A stretch of 64,000 nt of DNA from Chiridota heheva (GCA_020152595.1 JAIGNY010004608.1:1510001-1574000), one strand, 5' to 3'. Positions 51,401-57,764 are shown, numbered from the stretch's first letter. Program-made: numbers and translations. Notes: a model not told the origin generated them from the sequence alone.

Positions 51401-54400
51401 GAAAGTTGTCCAAAGAGCTATTTTGATGAATTATTTTTTGCTAAATTCATGATTTTGAAGAGGATGCTAATGTTATTAGTCCTTTTGTTTCAACTTATTA
51501 GTCCTTTTGTTTTATTTTATTTTATTTTATTTTATTTTATTTTATTTTATTTTATTTTATTTCATTTTTTTAAGTTGTAACTATTTGTACTCTTCTATAC
51601 AAAAGTTTTTATTGACCACTATTAAATATCTTATTTACTTTAATCTTGTTTTAGTCATAAGTTAGTTTGTTGTGGTTATTAAATTTGCTTTGGTTGTTAG
51701 TTTTAATTTTGATATTTGATATATTTTTTGTTGTTATTTGTACAACGCCATAGATTATGTTTTGTTACATATTATTGTGCGCTTTATAAGTGTATTAATA
51801 ATAATAACTTGACTGTTTTGTCTTTGTGATTTCAAGTGTGAACCACTGTACAATCATTTATCTCCCAGGAACTCTCTCAAAGAATCGGCAGGCTAGAACA
51901 ATTGCTGCGTAAGAAGGAGGGTCACATCCAGTCCAATAAGATGGTCATTCGGCTTCGCACCTCAGAAATTGAGAGGCTAAAGCAGGGGATGATTTTAGAG
52001 CAGAACGAGGAAGTGGTAAGATGTCTGCTAAGAAGTTGTAGGACTGGGGTAGTGTTGGCACTTGGATTTGAACTTTGGGGGGTTCTCTCCTCGATCACCC
52101 CCCCCCCCCCACTCCCCTCATATTTTCATTTTGGTGGGACTGTGGTAAACTTCAATACTTAGGTACTGTATGCTTACTTAATTTCCTTTGTGAGTATTCC
52201 CCTACCCAAATAATTTTTTGGGGTGAGGGGTTTAATATTTTTTGCTGCAAGCCCACGTTTTATTGTGAACACTTGACTGGGGAGGTACTTTGCTTTCAAT
52301 GGATTATGCTACTCCCAAGTCATACTTTGTTAAAAGAAAAAAGGTCCCTTGGATTTGCTACACAAGGGTTGAGAGATTTCCCCATTAAGGTCTGACTCAT
52401 AAAGAAGTTGATATCAGTACATGCCTTACAGTCAGGCATAACTAGCTTTCACAAGCCTGCTATTTTCATAGGCAAAATCCAACTTTCCTACCCTTCAGCT
52501 TTATCCTTCTCACCCATATTCCACGGTCTGATGCTCTTTCACTCAAGCCTAAATGTTCTTGGTGTCACTTCTTCTTTAACCCAGAAAGCCAAAAAAAGAA
52601 AAGCACTTTTTGCTTTGTTAAAAGACAAGATCTATTCAGGACTCAATGCTCTTTCACTCGTAACCGAGTATGAATATTCCCTGTGTCACTTCACTTTTAA
52701 CTCGGAAAGCAAAAAACGATTTTTTTCTGTTTAAAGAATTGCTCTTTTCAGGATTTTATGCTCTTTCACTCAAGAATAAATATCACTACACCTTTAAGTC
52801 GGAAAGCAAAAAAAAAAAAAAGGTTTGGGTCTGTTTAAAGAATTGCATTATTCAGGATTTAATGCTCTTTCACTCAAGAAAATAAATATTCTCGGAATAA
52901 ACTCAGAAATAAAAAAAATTATATAAAAAATTACCTTAGTTAAAGACACTCTTTTCCAGATTCAATGTTCATTCACTCAAGCATACAATTTTTAGTTGTC
53001 AGTGCACCTTTAAATCAAACTCCTTTCAATTTAGGCTTCTTTAAAGCAAGAGATTGTGGAGTTGAGGAAGCAAGTGGAGTTAAATCCAACACTTGGGATG
53101 TACGCCATGCAGAATGCTAACCTGCGAGAGGAAATTGAGAGACTTAAAGCCCTAAAGGTGGTGAGGAATGGTGCAAGTTATAACACCGAGGTGCAGACAA
53201 GACTTGAGAAAGCTTTTATGGATTTGAGAGATACCGTAAAAGGTGGGTACAAAATCACTTGTTAATTGGGATGGGTTTGGACAGTTACAAAATGACATTG
53301 TAGTGATGAGGTGTAGTTATTAAAGCTACCACGATGATCAAGATATTGTCAGTGAAACTTTGATTTGATGATATCAGCATTATTATTCATTATTGATATT
53401 ATCAGATAAAGAATTTTACAGGGAATTCAAGATTTATAATATAATTGTCAAATTCTGTATAATTTATTTCATCCCAGGCATATGAGACTTGGCTATTTAG
53501 CTAATTTCACCTACTTTCCCAGCTAATTTCACTTACTTTCCAAGCTAATTTCACCTATTTTCAAAGCTAATTTTACCTATTTTCTGCATAATTGAATATA
53601 CTTAGCTGATTTTGATGAGAAAATTGATCAATTTCAGCATGTGAGACTTCAGCTATTTAGCTGATGGCAGCTATTTTCCAAGCTAATTTCACCTATTTTT
53701 TGAATAATTAAAAATACTGAGCTATTTTAATGAGAAAATTGTTTAATTTTAGCATGTGAGACTTCAGCTATTTAGCTGATTGCAGCTATTTTCCAAGCTA
53801 ATTTCACCTATTTTCTGCATAATTGACAATACTTAGCTATTTTGATGAGAAAATTGATTAATTTCAGCTACTTTTATAAATCATCACTCACATGTCTGCA
53901 TGCATAAACACAAAGAAAATTAAGATTTATAATAAGAGTGTTTTTTTTTAATTCAAAATCTCGATACTATAGAAAACAACAAAAAAGTGGAATTTGATTA
54001 ACATGACTTGTCCTTCTCCTTAAAAATTTGTTCCAGCAAATAATAACCACAAACTTACTGTAGCAAATAATGAGGCTACTTATCTTAATTGAAATAACCA
54101 CTCAACCACACAATAAGGACTTCATCCATTGCTTTATGATACTCAACACCAACATCCACTACAACTCAGGGCCAACAGGAGAACAAATACAATGGAGCCA
54201 TTGATAAGGGAAATTTAACCCTAATTACTTGTGGTTTTCAGAATGAAGAAAATAAAGAGGAAAAGTCTGACCAGATCTGCTTATTTATCAGGTCAGTGCT
54301 GACTGTTTGAAACTTTAAGGAGCAGAACAACTAATGAGTAATCATCAAAATAAAAGTTCCACGTGATAATATTTACAATAAGATAAATTGCTCAAGATAT

Positions 54401-57400
54401 CATGATATCATAATGCATAACTATGGTGATATCAATATCCAGGTGGATGATGTCGTGGCATCCCTTATAATTATTGCCATTCAAACATATTTTTATGGAA
54501 TGTTTGTGTTGCAAGAAAGGGTGGACAGCTCAAAATCTTGATGAAATATTCTTGGAATTTCTTCGCTAAAATTCAATTGTTTCAAAAGAGAATGTCTATT
54601 CCACTCTCAACGGGATTTACTGCTATTTTCCTTTATTTTTGTGACTTATTCAATGACCTTGTCAACTTTGAAAGATAGATTTAAACATTGATTTTATAGC
54701 GCCATTTGCCAGGGCCTTAAATCGCTGGACCCAATTAGCCACCTGATAAGTTCTCTTGCAGACAGAAAATCAGCTCAAAACTTGGTCTTGATTGGACCAG
54801 AATAGGACAGGACGGGAAGTGAATGAACACTACGTTTTCACATTTCTTTTCTCGGATAGTGTTTAGAGAACCAGGCAGGGGGTGATTGTCCTACTATCGG
54901 GACCAGTGGCCTAACATCCCCTGTGATGGACAGCGAGTGCCATTCAACCAACCATTGCAACTTCTCTCAACAGCTGAATGGGGAGAGCAGAAGCGGCAAA
55001 TGACGTACTTCTGCTCTGATATTCGGCATATCTGTCTGCATAACTGGAAAAACTGGTTAGACGTGACGAAGGCTTGAACCTAGTACCTCTAGCATCTCAG
55101 TTGCGTGCTCTGCCAACTAAGCTACCTACTCCATGTTTATTTTCAATAGTAATAAAATGGTGAACCATTATTGGCCATTAGTTAATCATTAATTATTGGA
55201 AATATGGAACTAAAATAAAAATCACAATGTTGGCTGTTTTGGAAACATTTCATTTATTTGTTTCACATCTTACATTCACAGCAATTTCATTTTCAGGCAA
55301 ATTGTACAATGTGTGAAATGTTCCCAGAAAGCCCAAAGGGTTTCGCATTGTAGATTGATTAAAAATGAATGGAGGAAAATAAAATATGGGAAGGAAAATT
55401 AAAGCTTGAGAAATAAATATAGAAACACATTATTTTGATAATTTACTGCACAATATGGCTGTCACTCTATGGGTAACTGGGATATCGCGTTTATCATGGA
55501 TATAAATATCATATTGCGATATCGTATTGCGATATCCATGTTATGATTATTAATTTTCAAAAACTGCTTTGGTTTCCAGCAAGCAGATCTCATTTATCCC
55601 ATATATAGATAGATCATTTCTCAAGCTTCGTTTTCCTTCCCTAATTTTGATAAGCGATCATATACCCATATATAAAGTGCAGTAAATGATCAGAATAATG
55701 TGTTTCATTCATTTCTCAAGCTTTGTTTTCTTTACCCTATTTTATTTTTCTCCTCAAATCTAAGGAAAGGAAGCATAAAATAATCAGATTTACTGCAAAT
55801 ATTCAGTTCAATTCTCATTCATTTCAAATGTTTCTAAAATTCTGTTTCACAAATTTGCTTTGATATACAGTCTTCATGTGAAAATGGTATATCACGATAT
55901 TTACTTCAAATTATACCTTACCTGCCATGCTATAAATATGCAATCTGGTCACATGACCTGATTCTAACGCACTTCTAACCGACCTTAAAAACGTATTTTT
56001 GATATCATGGAGAGAAAAACATCACTTTTTCGTGATAATCAACACATCATGACTGCACAATGTCATTCACTTATACTGCTATTGTGTGTGATTCATAAGA
56101 AGGACTCCTTTGTTCTTCTGTAGGATGTAAGTGTTGAAGATGTATTGATAATGATTCCCCTTTTGTTTCCTGTCAAGATCACACATTGGTTGACGTCAGC
56201 ACACCCAAAGCGAATGACCCAGAGGCATTTACAGGCTCCCTGCAAAGGTTTCAAGATCAAATTCAAAAACTTCAAAAGGAGCTAGATGAGGTGAGTGTCT
56301 AATTTTCTTTTTATTTGGTGTGACCAAAATGAAATTTCCTCTTTCCTCGAACCATGATTGATGACCAATTAAAAAACAAACTATGGATTTAGACACTACT
56401 GATGTTTTGCCTTTGATTAGCTCTATAGAATTCTACATTATGAAAATTAAGATGGATTTCAGTGCACACAAACTTACTACTTAGGCCTTGTCACACTTCC
56501 CCCAACCCCGCTGCAGCAATTGCCACTGCACCCTCACAATCCATCACATTCTCATTGCTTGCCCCCTGTACAACCTTCCCAGAGCTTCCCTCGCTCCCCA
56601 CAACTCAATTGCTGAGTTCTTCCAGAAAAATCCCTTGGATAAAATTATCTCCTTCCGTTATCATGCTTTCTTCTACAACCATATTTAATTCTCCTCTTCC
56701 ACCCCCTCTCTACTTTGTTTTTGTTTCACCCATGCACCTCCTCTCTCGATTACAGCTTTCTAACTTTCTGTTCTTGAATTTCTCTCATTCTCCCCCTGTT
56801 TCCTTCCCTTCCTACCTCTAGAATGATCTGACCTCTCAGGCACAATTTGACTCTCGTTGTCATGGTGACGTTAAACCCATATCAAACAAACATAGAACAT
56901 CGACTGCTTCTTTCCATTTCACACGGTTCTGGGCTACGTTCTCAATCACACTCCATGAAGCTGCTTTTTCTTCTCTTTGTGTGCAATCAATATTTGTCTC
57001 TAACATCCAACACCCCTCTCTACATAGTTGCAACCGCAGGGAAGACATCATTGTCACTCGCATTTGCCACTCCTCTCTTACTCACTCCCATCTCTTATCC
57101 AGCTCCCTTGCCCCACTTGCAACATCGATCTCTCCATCAAGCATATTTTCTTAACCTGTCTCCTCTACTAGAACCCCAGATCTCTACTCTTCTCAATTTC
57201 GGACCTATGCAAAAACAATTCTTCCTCAAACATCATTAACAGCAACCTCTTTCACCACATATAATTTCCTCCCCTTCCACACCCCTTTCTTTTTACCTAA
57301 CTTTTTCTCCCACATTCAGCTTTTCCCCTTTATCTCCCTTACAAACCTTCCTTCTCCTCACTATCCTTACTCTTACACCATTATTTATTAACACCCTCTT

Positions 57401-57764
57401 GGCACATTTGACTCTGACTGTCACGGTGCCGTTAAACATCGACAAACCAAACCTAACATGTTGGGCAGTAACAAGATTATGGTAATCATCAAGTTCCAAA
57501 AAATCTGACGATTTGATATATAAAACTAAAAACAAATCTCGGAAAATTTCTTTCCTTGCTATTTCTTTCCTTTTTCTCCTTCAGTCAAAGCTCGAATGTT
57601 CGGAGCAAAAAGAGGTTTCCAAGAAGAAGCAGATTGAGATGGAAGCAGATCTTGAGTCTTCCAAGACTCTGACAATGGATCTTCAGAAAGCGCTGGAAGG
57701 TTTTAAAGTTAAGATGCGACTGGAGCAGGATGCTAGGAATGACATGACTATGCAAGCTATCAAG
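18808..57764 (+). CDS. kif15: Kinesin-12 KIF15 gene, exons 1-17 of an incomplete gene
   Basis: KIF15 is a plus-end-directed spindle motor that holds spindle poles apart alongside kinesin-5. In vertebrates TPX2 recruits it through the C-terminal part, which is not in this window. Seventeen exons join with consistent phases into 639 codons without a stop. Residues 1-13 are the N-terminal extension and about 14-356 the motor domain. The P-loop GQTGSGKT is at 98-105, switch I NRESSRSH at 220-227 and switch II DLAGSE at 255-260. The neck and the first coiled-coil segments run from about 357 to 639. Human KIF15 is 1388 aa, so about half is missing beyond the window edge. All splice sites are GT-AG. 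Introns range from about 0.7 to 7.6 kb and are full of repeats. The order of motifs and the IQSNKM segment in exon 14 distinguish KIF15 from other kinesins. Confidence 0.95.
18840..19035. repeat. Intron 1 dispersed repeat, first copy
   Basis: Segments just after exon 1 (GTGAGATAAACACCTCACTC and the AGCAGCCATGTAGG...GGCTATAGCG passage near 18966) recur near the end of the same intron at 25818-25960 and partly at 24020-24190. The region is rich in AGGCCTA words. This may be a MITE or Helitron-like family, but its ends are not defined. Confidence 0.55.
19191..20050 (-). pseudogene. Jockey/CR1-like LINE fragment
   Basis: On the minus strand, three pieces lie in the correct order of an ORF2 protein. 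An RT palm piece with LFADDCVL (20041-19823) comes first. Next is the post-RT block [19 protein letters not shown] (about 19625-19560). A C-terminal piece ending near 19191 comes last. Stops and frame changes separate them, so it is dead. It lies antisense within kif15 intron 1. Confidence 0.82.
20146..20737. mobile_element. MITE with TATAGACCTTTT termini, internal duplication
   Basis: The left end, TATAGACCTTTTTAAACC, and the right end, ATTTGAAAAGGTTATA, are inverted. The same terminal and subterminal words bound a shorter copy at 36017-36243. Inside, a block of about 215 bp beginning at TTTAGCCGAACGTGATTTCT occurs twice (about 20165-20382 and 20383-20600). Each copy carries CCAATCAAAT and CCAATCA words and a CGCACGTATGGTACG palindrome-like stretch. 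Non-autonomous, with no coding capacity. Confidence 0.7.
20866..20935 (+). repeat. G-run repeat in intron 1
   Basis: GGGATTGGG and GGTGGGTGGGTGGG words occur together with five or more G-runs, fitting a G-quadruplex pattern. The same words recur at 22998-23048 and 23180-23275. Confidence 0.6.
21205..21615 (+). pseudogene. LINE 3' end, family B
   Basis: This is the non-coding or decayed 3' end of a LINE that recurs at 56490-56895. The shared text runs from CCAGAGCTTCCCTCGCT to the tail CACAATTTGACCC...AAACTCTCATCAAACAAACA. An internal 72-bp stretch (TCTCTTTACATTATTTTTCC...) is duplicated at about 21357-21500. Sense orientation relative to kif15. Confidence 0.65.
21735..22115. repeat. ~240-bp direct duplication
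   Basis: Two diverged copies (about 21735-21895 and 21975-22115) share CTCCAAGATGAAAACATACA-type, CATATCTCAAGGAAAA-type and CCAAATTAAAA words. No coding content seen. Confidence 0.55.
22821..23175. mobile_element. Foldback element in intron 1
   Basis: Arms of about 120 bp (22821-22945 and 23054-23175) are near-perfect reverse complements, sharing GGAGGGTATAGGATTTTGTA and its complement. The spacer is about 110 bp and contains G-rich GGGTGGGTAAAATGACTGGG. Further copies of the G-rich words follow to 23275. It is non-coding and consistent with a MITE or palindromic duplication. Confidence 0.8.
23283..26065. repeat. Interspersed duplicates filling the 3' part of intron 1
   Basis: Two families alternate. 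One (TCGCGAGTGGTCAAAAAGAG ... GTGACCCACCTTG, ending in a TA run) occurs at 23283-23400 and 24317-24430. The other (ACAATACACCCGTAAC ... AAACCACTCAGACAACA ... TGATTTCATTAGCG) occurs at about 24020-24190, 24540-24710 and 25898-26065. A segment near 25785-25830 (GCAGCAGTTTCAACATTATA) is the reverse complement of 20735-20800. No coding content is recognised. Confidence 0.65.
24414..24545. repeat. TA / GATA microsatellite
   Basis: A TATA-rich run is followed by about 20 TAGA units and another TATA-rich run. Confidence 0.95.
26475..26493 (+). CDS. kif15: kif15 exon 2 (19-nt microexon)
   Basis: The exon lies between a strong acceptor (TTTTCCTTTTCATTACAG) and donor GTGAGC. Its 19 nt complete a split glycine and encode NSAEN plus two bases of a serine. 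Skipping it would shift the frame. Phase agreement with exons 1 and 3, and the similarity of the joined peptide to the KIF15 N-terminus, are the main support. Confidence 0.75.
26815..26945. repeat. ~60-bp tandem repeat, 2-3 copies
   Basis: Units of the type GTAAATTGTATTTTGTGACTTTGCCCCCACC...TACTTTCAGTGG are repeated in intron 2. A foldback-like stretch rich in CCAGATATA and ATATCTGGCCAGATC precedes it (26605-26775). Confidence 0.6.
27060..27770 (+). pseudogene. LINE 3' end with RNase H remnant, family A
   Basis: This copy reads [19 protein letters not shown], the end of a LINE RNase H domain (27066-27122). It then reads the terminal zinc-knuckle-like [20 protein letters not shown] (about 27390-27450), with a stop at 27491. 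A non-coding tail follows, ending in GTGGTGCCGTTAAACATCAA and CAAAC-type repeats. The RNase H places it in the I superfamily of non-LTR elements. It is 5'-truncated, in the sense direction within kif15 intron 2. The same tail recurs at 33240-33590, 34120-34245, 50835-51056, 57007-57465 and 57970-58115. Confidence 0.85.
27975..28110. mobile_element. Foldback family 1, internally deleted copy
   Basis: The left terminus AAGGATTAGTTCAGGGGTCAAGC and the inverted right terminus ending CCTGAACTAAT are joined with the middle missing, giving about 136 bp. Full copies are at 48627-49220, 49674-50259 and 58166-58768. Confidence 0.75.
28685..28885. repeat. ~95-bp direct duplication
   Basis: Two copies share CAACCTGAYAGYCTC, CCTCTTCACASTTCA, GCTAGCAAYCAGCT and GTTACAC words in intron 2. 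No coding content. Confidence 0.6.
29112..29286 (+). CDS. kif15: kif15 exon 3 (motor domain start)
   Basis: This exon encodes residues 13-71, beginning [17 protein letters not shown], the first beta strand of the motor, and ending [13 protein letters not shown]. The acceptor is TTCATACAG and the donor GTATGT. The intron after it is in phase 0. The FTFDHVAD segment is close to vertebrate KIF15. Confidence 0.95.
29333..29420 (-). repeat. Dispersed repeat, copy 2 (inverted)
   Basis: Reverse complement of the 2815-2895 segment, sharing the CGCGAATTC and GTAGATTTTTTCCAGCTC words. It begins about 46 bp downstream of the exon 3 donor. Confidence 0.6.
30395..31140. repeat. ~240-bp duplicated segment
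   Basis: The passage at about 30400-30635 (TTCATTGTTTGAGCTCTATA ... GTTGATAAATCTTGC) recurs at about 30905-31135 with few changes, about 505 bp downstream, in intron 3. Confidence 0.85.
30713..31770. mobile_element. MITE/SINE-like element with internal 150-bp repeats
   Basis: The left end (GCAGAGCGCATACCTCCACC) and right end (CAACTACATTGGCGGAGGTA) resemble a short-interspersed family widespread in marine animal genomes (family resemblance from memory, unnamed). Four diverged units of 145-155 bp lie at 31130-31729. Each carries CCCTTCCCC, CACTTCTTCCT, ACAAAACCACAC and TTCTTGAGATATCTTGATGA words. A second copy is at 32362-32853. Confidence 0.65.
32362..32853. mobile_element. Second copy of the 30.7-kb element
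   Basis: It starts TTTAGAGCGCATACCTTTGC and ends CAACTTCATTGGCAGAGGTA. It holds one internal unit rather than four, so the internal repeat number differs between copies of the same family. Confidence 0.65.
32870..33185 (-). pseudogene. LINE ORF2 post-RT fragment
   Basis: On the minus strand it reads [16 protein letters not shown]...[22 protein letters not shown], the conserved block after the RT domain in many LINEs. It is truncated at both ends. Antisense in kif15 intron 3. Confidence 0.75.
33240..33590 (+). pseudogene. LINE 3' tail, family A, copy 2
   Basis: Pyrimidine-rich tail ending CTTGGCACATTTGACTGTAA and GGTGCCGTTAAAGATTAACA, homologous to 27470-27770. A T-run follows at 33600. Confidence 0.75.
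33930..34006 (+). CDS. kif15: kif15 exon 4
   Basis: Encodes residues 72-97: [20 protein letters not shown] then GTIFAY, with the tyrosine codon split by the intron. Acceptor TACCCACAG, donor GTAAGT. This is the helix and strand just before the P-loop. Confidence 0.96.
34120..34245 (+). pseudogene. LINE 3' tail, family A, copy 3
   Basis: Contains CTTACAAACCTTCCATCTCC through GTCGTGGTGCCGTTAAACAT and CAAACC repeats. It starts about 115 bp after the exon 4 donor. Confidence 0.8.
35007..35044 (+). CDS. kif15: kif15 exon 5 (P-loop)
   Basis: A 38-nt exon encoding [12 protein letters not shown], the ATP-binding P-loop (residues 98-105 are GQTGSGKT). Acceptor TTTTAACAG, donor GTAAGT. Confidence 0.97.
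35640..35745 (+). repeat. Dispersed repeat, copy 3
   Basis: Diverged copy of 2815-2895 with TTTCCTGC, ACTGCCAGAACGGTA and TTTTTTTCCAACTCCG words. Confidence 0.5.
36017..36243. mobile_element. MITE with TATAGACCTTTTCAAAT termini
   Basis: About 225 bp bounded by ATAGGCCTTTTCAAATCT and the inverted ATTTGAAAAGGTCTATA. The interior matches the 20146-20737 element (for example TTTAAATAATGTCA next to GTGGCC), without its internal duplication. Confidence 0.75.
36546..36646 (+). CDS. kif15: kif15 exon 6
   Basis: Encodes residues 110-143, [20 protein letters not shown] then [14 protein letters not shown]. The [15 protein letters not shown] block is typical of KIF15. Acceptor TATATACAG, donor GTAAGT, phase 0 after. 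Confidence 0.96.
37250..37540. repeat. 14-16-bp minisatellite in intron 6
   Basis: About twenty copies of CTCAACCCCTGACA with small length changes. Confidence 0.93.
37921..38430. mobile_element. Foldback family 1, copy running into a minisatellite
   Basis: The left terminus is AAAGGATTAGTTCAGTGGTC. The interior matches the other copies (ATCAAACAAGTTGTGACATC). The right arm reads TTCAAGTCTTCTTTCACATA then ACATGTTTGATGGCTTATC, where it passes into the 45-bp array. Confidence 0.75.
38400..39788 (+). repeat. ~45-bp minisatellite ending at the exon 7 acceptor
   Basis: About 29 units of the type ACATGTTTGACGGCTTATCT + TAACCCTTAAATCCCCCTAA. The first unit is continuous with the right end of the foldback element before it. 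Twice (about 38888-38945 and 39368-39425) a longer piece of that element end (CCAATCTGTTTCAAGTC...) recurs inside the array, about 480 bp apart, showing multi-unit duplication. The last unit reads TTAAATCCCCCAACAG, and its AG is the splice acceptor of exon 7. Confidence 0.93.
39789..39968 (+). CDS. kif15: kif15 exon 7
   Basis: Encodes residues 144-203 (60 codons): [20 protein letters not shown] then [17 protein letters not shown] and [22 protein letters not shown]. The [13 protein letters not shown] block is the conserved motor strand and helix. Donor GTGAGT. Its acceptor lies in the adjoining minisatellite. Confidence 0.97.
40657..40758 (+). CDS. kif15: kif15 exon 8 (switch I)
   Basis: Encodes residues 204-237, [20 protein letters not shown] then [14 protein letters not shown]. 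Switch I is NRESSRSH at 220-227. Acceptor TTAACGTAG, donor GTTTGT. Confidence 0.96.
41097..41195. repeat. ~21-bp tandem repeat, five copies
   Basis: ATGATCTGAGTCATACCCCC is repeated with minor changes in intron 8. Confidence 0.9.
41851..41960 (+). mobile_element. tRNA-derived SINE head
   Basis: TGGTCTAGCGGTCACACGGC resembles a Pol III A box and GTGTTCAATCCTGGG a B box. They are about 45 bp apart, with CTTGTCAAG in the anticodon-arm position. The acceptor stem does not pair and no clean tRNA fold is present, so I call it a SINE head rather than a tRNA gene. Confidence 0.6.
42029..42262 (+). CDS. kif15: kif15 exon 9 (switch II)
   Basis: Encodes residues 238-315 (78 codons), with [13 protein letters not shown] (switch II DLAGSE at 255-260), then [19 protein letters not shown] and [15 protein letters not shown]. 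It is the longest motor exon. Acceptor TTTTCACAG, donor GTAAGT. Confidence 0.98.
42310..44430 (+). repeat. 103-bp SINE-derived minisatellite
   Basis: About twenty units with a 103-bp period fill intron 9. The outer, diverged units (43840-44425) keep GTGGGTTCGTTTCCTGTCAC and TGTGTCCTTGAGCAAGATAC, which are the B-box-like and body words of tRNA-derived SINEs. The central units are homogenised to GGTGTGATTCCTGTTAGGAG and TGTGTCCTTGGGGAAGACAC. So a SINE appears to have been amplified in tandem. Confidence 0.88.
44491..44549 (+). CDS. kif15: kif15 exon 10
   Basis: Encodes residues 316-335, [19 protein letters not shown] plus part of a lysine. Acceptor CAATTTCCAG, donor GTGAGT. The 103-bp array stops about 60 bp before it. 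Confidence 0.96.
44935..45760. repeat. 18-bp minisatellite (about 46 copies)
   Basis: GAGCACTTTGACGATGGT repeats through most of intron 10. Because 18 bp is a multiple of three and the unit has no stop in two frames, open frames of over 300 codons exist on both strands. They are artefacts. Confidence 0.96.
45871..45934 (+). CDS. kif15: kif15 exon 11 (end of motor)
   Basis: Encodes residues 336-356, [21 protein letters not shown], the last motor helix. Acceptor TTTGTCACAG, donor GTATGT. Confidence 0.97.
46530..47576. repeat. GCCATGTGGGACAT minisatellite in intron 11
   Basis: Units of about 20-30 bp around GATGCCATGTGGGACATGGG occur in two blocks (about 46550-46650 and 46830-47576), separated by unique-like sequence. 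A duplicated flank (TAGTATGCTCAGTCAAGGAG / TAGTATGCTCAATCAGGGAC) precedes each block. Confidence 0.92.
47577..48330. other. Rest of intron 11
   Basis: No gene or repeat recognised between the minisatellite and exon 12. Confidence 0.5.
48331..48442 (+). CDS. kif15: kif15 exon 12 (neck/coiled coil)
   Basis: Encodes residues 357-393, [20 protein letters not shown] then [17 protein letters not shown]. Heptad-like spacing of hydrophobic residues starts here. Acceptor TTTGTCCAG, donor GTGAGT. Confidence 0.96.
48627..49220. mobile_element. Foldback family 1, full-length copy
   Basis: About 590 bp with inverted ends (CTAGTTCAGGAGTCAAGCAA on the left, TTTGAAGTCCCTCTTTCATA on the right) in intron 12. 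The interior contains ATCAGACTAGTTGTGACATC and CACACCAGTCATTTTTACAC, shared with the other copies. The right terminus is decayed. Confidence 0.75.
49674..50259. mobile_element. Foldback family 1, inverted full-length copy
   Basis: The termini AGGATTAGTGATCAAGC and GACCACTGAAGTAATCCTT are inverted. The interior is in the opposite orientation to the 48.6-kb copy. It ends about 130 bp before exon 13. Confidence 0.75.
50391..50479 (+). CDS. kif15: kif15 exon 13
   Basis: Encodes residues 394-423, [20 protein letters not shown] then [10 protein letters not shown]. The F-EAM block matches the equivalent part of vertebrate KIF15. Acceptor TTTATGGCAG, donor GTAGGG. Confidence 0.95.
50655..50725 (+). 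repeat. G-run tandem repeat (three units)
   Basis: Three units of about 23 bp with the core GGGTTGGGAAAGGGAGG. Each has four closely spaced G-runs on the transcribed-sense strand, fitting an intramolecular G-quadruplex pattern, about 180 bp after the exon 13 donor. Confidence 0.85.
50835..51056 (+). pseudogene. LINE 3' tail, family A, copy 4
   Basis: Homologous to 27500-27715 (ATTCTTCCTCAAACACCATC ... CACATTTGACTCTGACTGTT), but lacks the terminal CCGTTAAACATC part. Confidence 0.7.
51506..51560. repeat. (TTTTA)n microsatellite
   Basis: About eleven TTTTA units in intron 13. Confidence 0.95.
51869..52015 (+). CDS. kif15: kif15 exon 14
   Basis: Encodes residues 424-472 (49 codons), [20 protein letters not shown] then [20 protein letters not shown]. 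The IQSNKM segment with the following basic helix is a KIF15 hallmark. Coiled-coil character. Acceptor ATCTCCCAG, donor GTAAGA. Confidence 0.97.
52500..53034. repeat. ~110-bp repeats running to the exon 15 acceptor
   Basis: Five diverged units with ATGCTCTTTCACTCAAG, then CACCTTTAAGTCGGAAAGC-type words, begin near 52523, 52640, 52750, 52855 and 52960. The last is followed directly by the exon 15 acceptor TTTCAATTTAG. Confidence 0.82.
53035..53242 (+). CDS. kif15: kif15 exon 15
   Basis: Encodes residues 473-542, [40 protein letters not shown] and, later, [23 protein letters not shown] and LEKAF are conserved with vertebrate KIF15. Donor GTGGGT is a weaker match to consensus. Confidence 0.95.
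53478..53875. repeat. 115-bp repeat in intron 15
   Basis: Units starting CATGTGAGACTTCAGCTATT at 53638 and 53753, with an earlier variant at 53478. All share CCAAGCTAATTTCACCTATT and TTTTGATGAGAAAATTGAT-type words. Extra short AATTTCACCTACTTTCC units lie at 53500-53570. Confidence 0.88.
53880..54880. other. Intron 15 sequence, nothing recognised
   Basis: AT-rich, with no supported gene or clear repeat. Confidence 0.45.
54885..55131 (-). mobile_element. tRNA-derived SINE
   Basis: On the minus strand the head (55130 to 55071) reads TAGCTTAGTTGGCAGAGCAC (A-box type) and CTAGGTTCAAGCC (B-box type). A body of about 180 bp follows. The cloverleaf stems are degenerate. Antisense in kif15 intron 15. 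Confidence 0.7.
55905..56000 (+). repeat. Dispersed repeat shared with 59338-59436
   Basis: TATACCTTACCTGCCATGCT and GCAATCTGGTCACATGACCT recur, with small indels, at 59345-59436. Confidence 0.8.
56178..56290 (+). CDS. kif15: kif15 exon 16
   Basis: Encodes residues 543-579, [20 protein letters not shown] then [18 protein letters not shown]. The first half is a linker, the second coiled coil. Acceptor TCCTGTCAAG is less pyrimidine-rich at -3; donor GTGAGT. The phase joins exon 15 correctly. Confidence 0.9.
56490..56895 (+). pseudogene. LINE 3' end, family B, with terminal zinc motif
   Basis: Reads [20 protein letters not shown] at about 56507-56570, the cysteine/histidine end of an ORF2 protein, then a stop. 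The tail GCACAATTTGACTCTCGTTG ends with CAAACAAA. Homologous to 21205-21615. Confidence 0.8.
57007..57465 (+). pseudogene. LINE 3' tail, family A, copy 5
   Basis: Begins in the region equivalent to 27270 (AACACCCCTCTCTACATAGT), includes the eroded zinc motif near 57115-57170, and ends GTGCCGTTAAACATCGACAA. It lies about 110 bp after the family B copy, so two LINE insertions are adjacent. Confidence 0.8.
57585..57764 (+). CDS. kif15: kif15 exon 17 (last exon in window)
   Basis: Encodes residues 580-639 (60 codons), [20 protein letters not shown] then [20 protein letters not shown] and [19 protein letters not shown]. Charged coiled coil. Acceptor TTTTTCTCCTTCAG, donor GTAAGG, phase 0. No later exon is found before 64000. 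Confidence 0.93.

Noticed and set aside
54886-55077. 63-codon plus-strand frame ([18 protein letters not shown]...)
   Set aside because: Lies across the SINE body on its opposite strand and has no splice-compatible phase with kif15 exons 15 and 16.
55071-55130. tRNA gene on the minus strand
   Set aside because: Same reasoning: box motifs without a consistent cloverleaf, followed by a SINE-like body.
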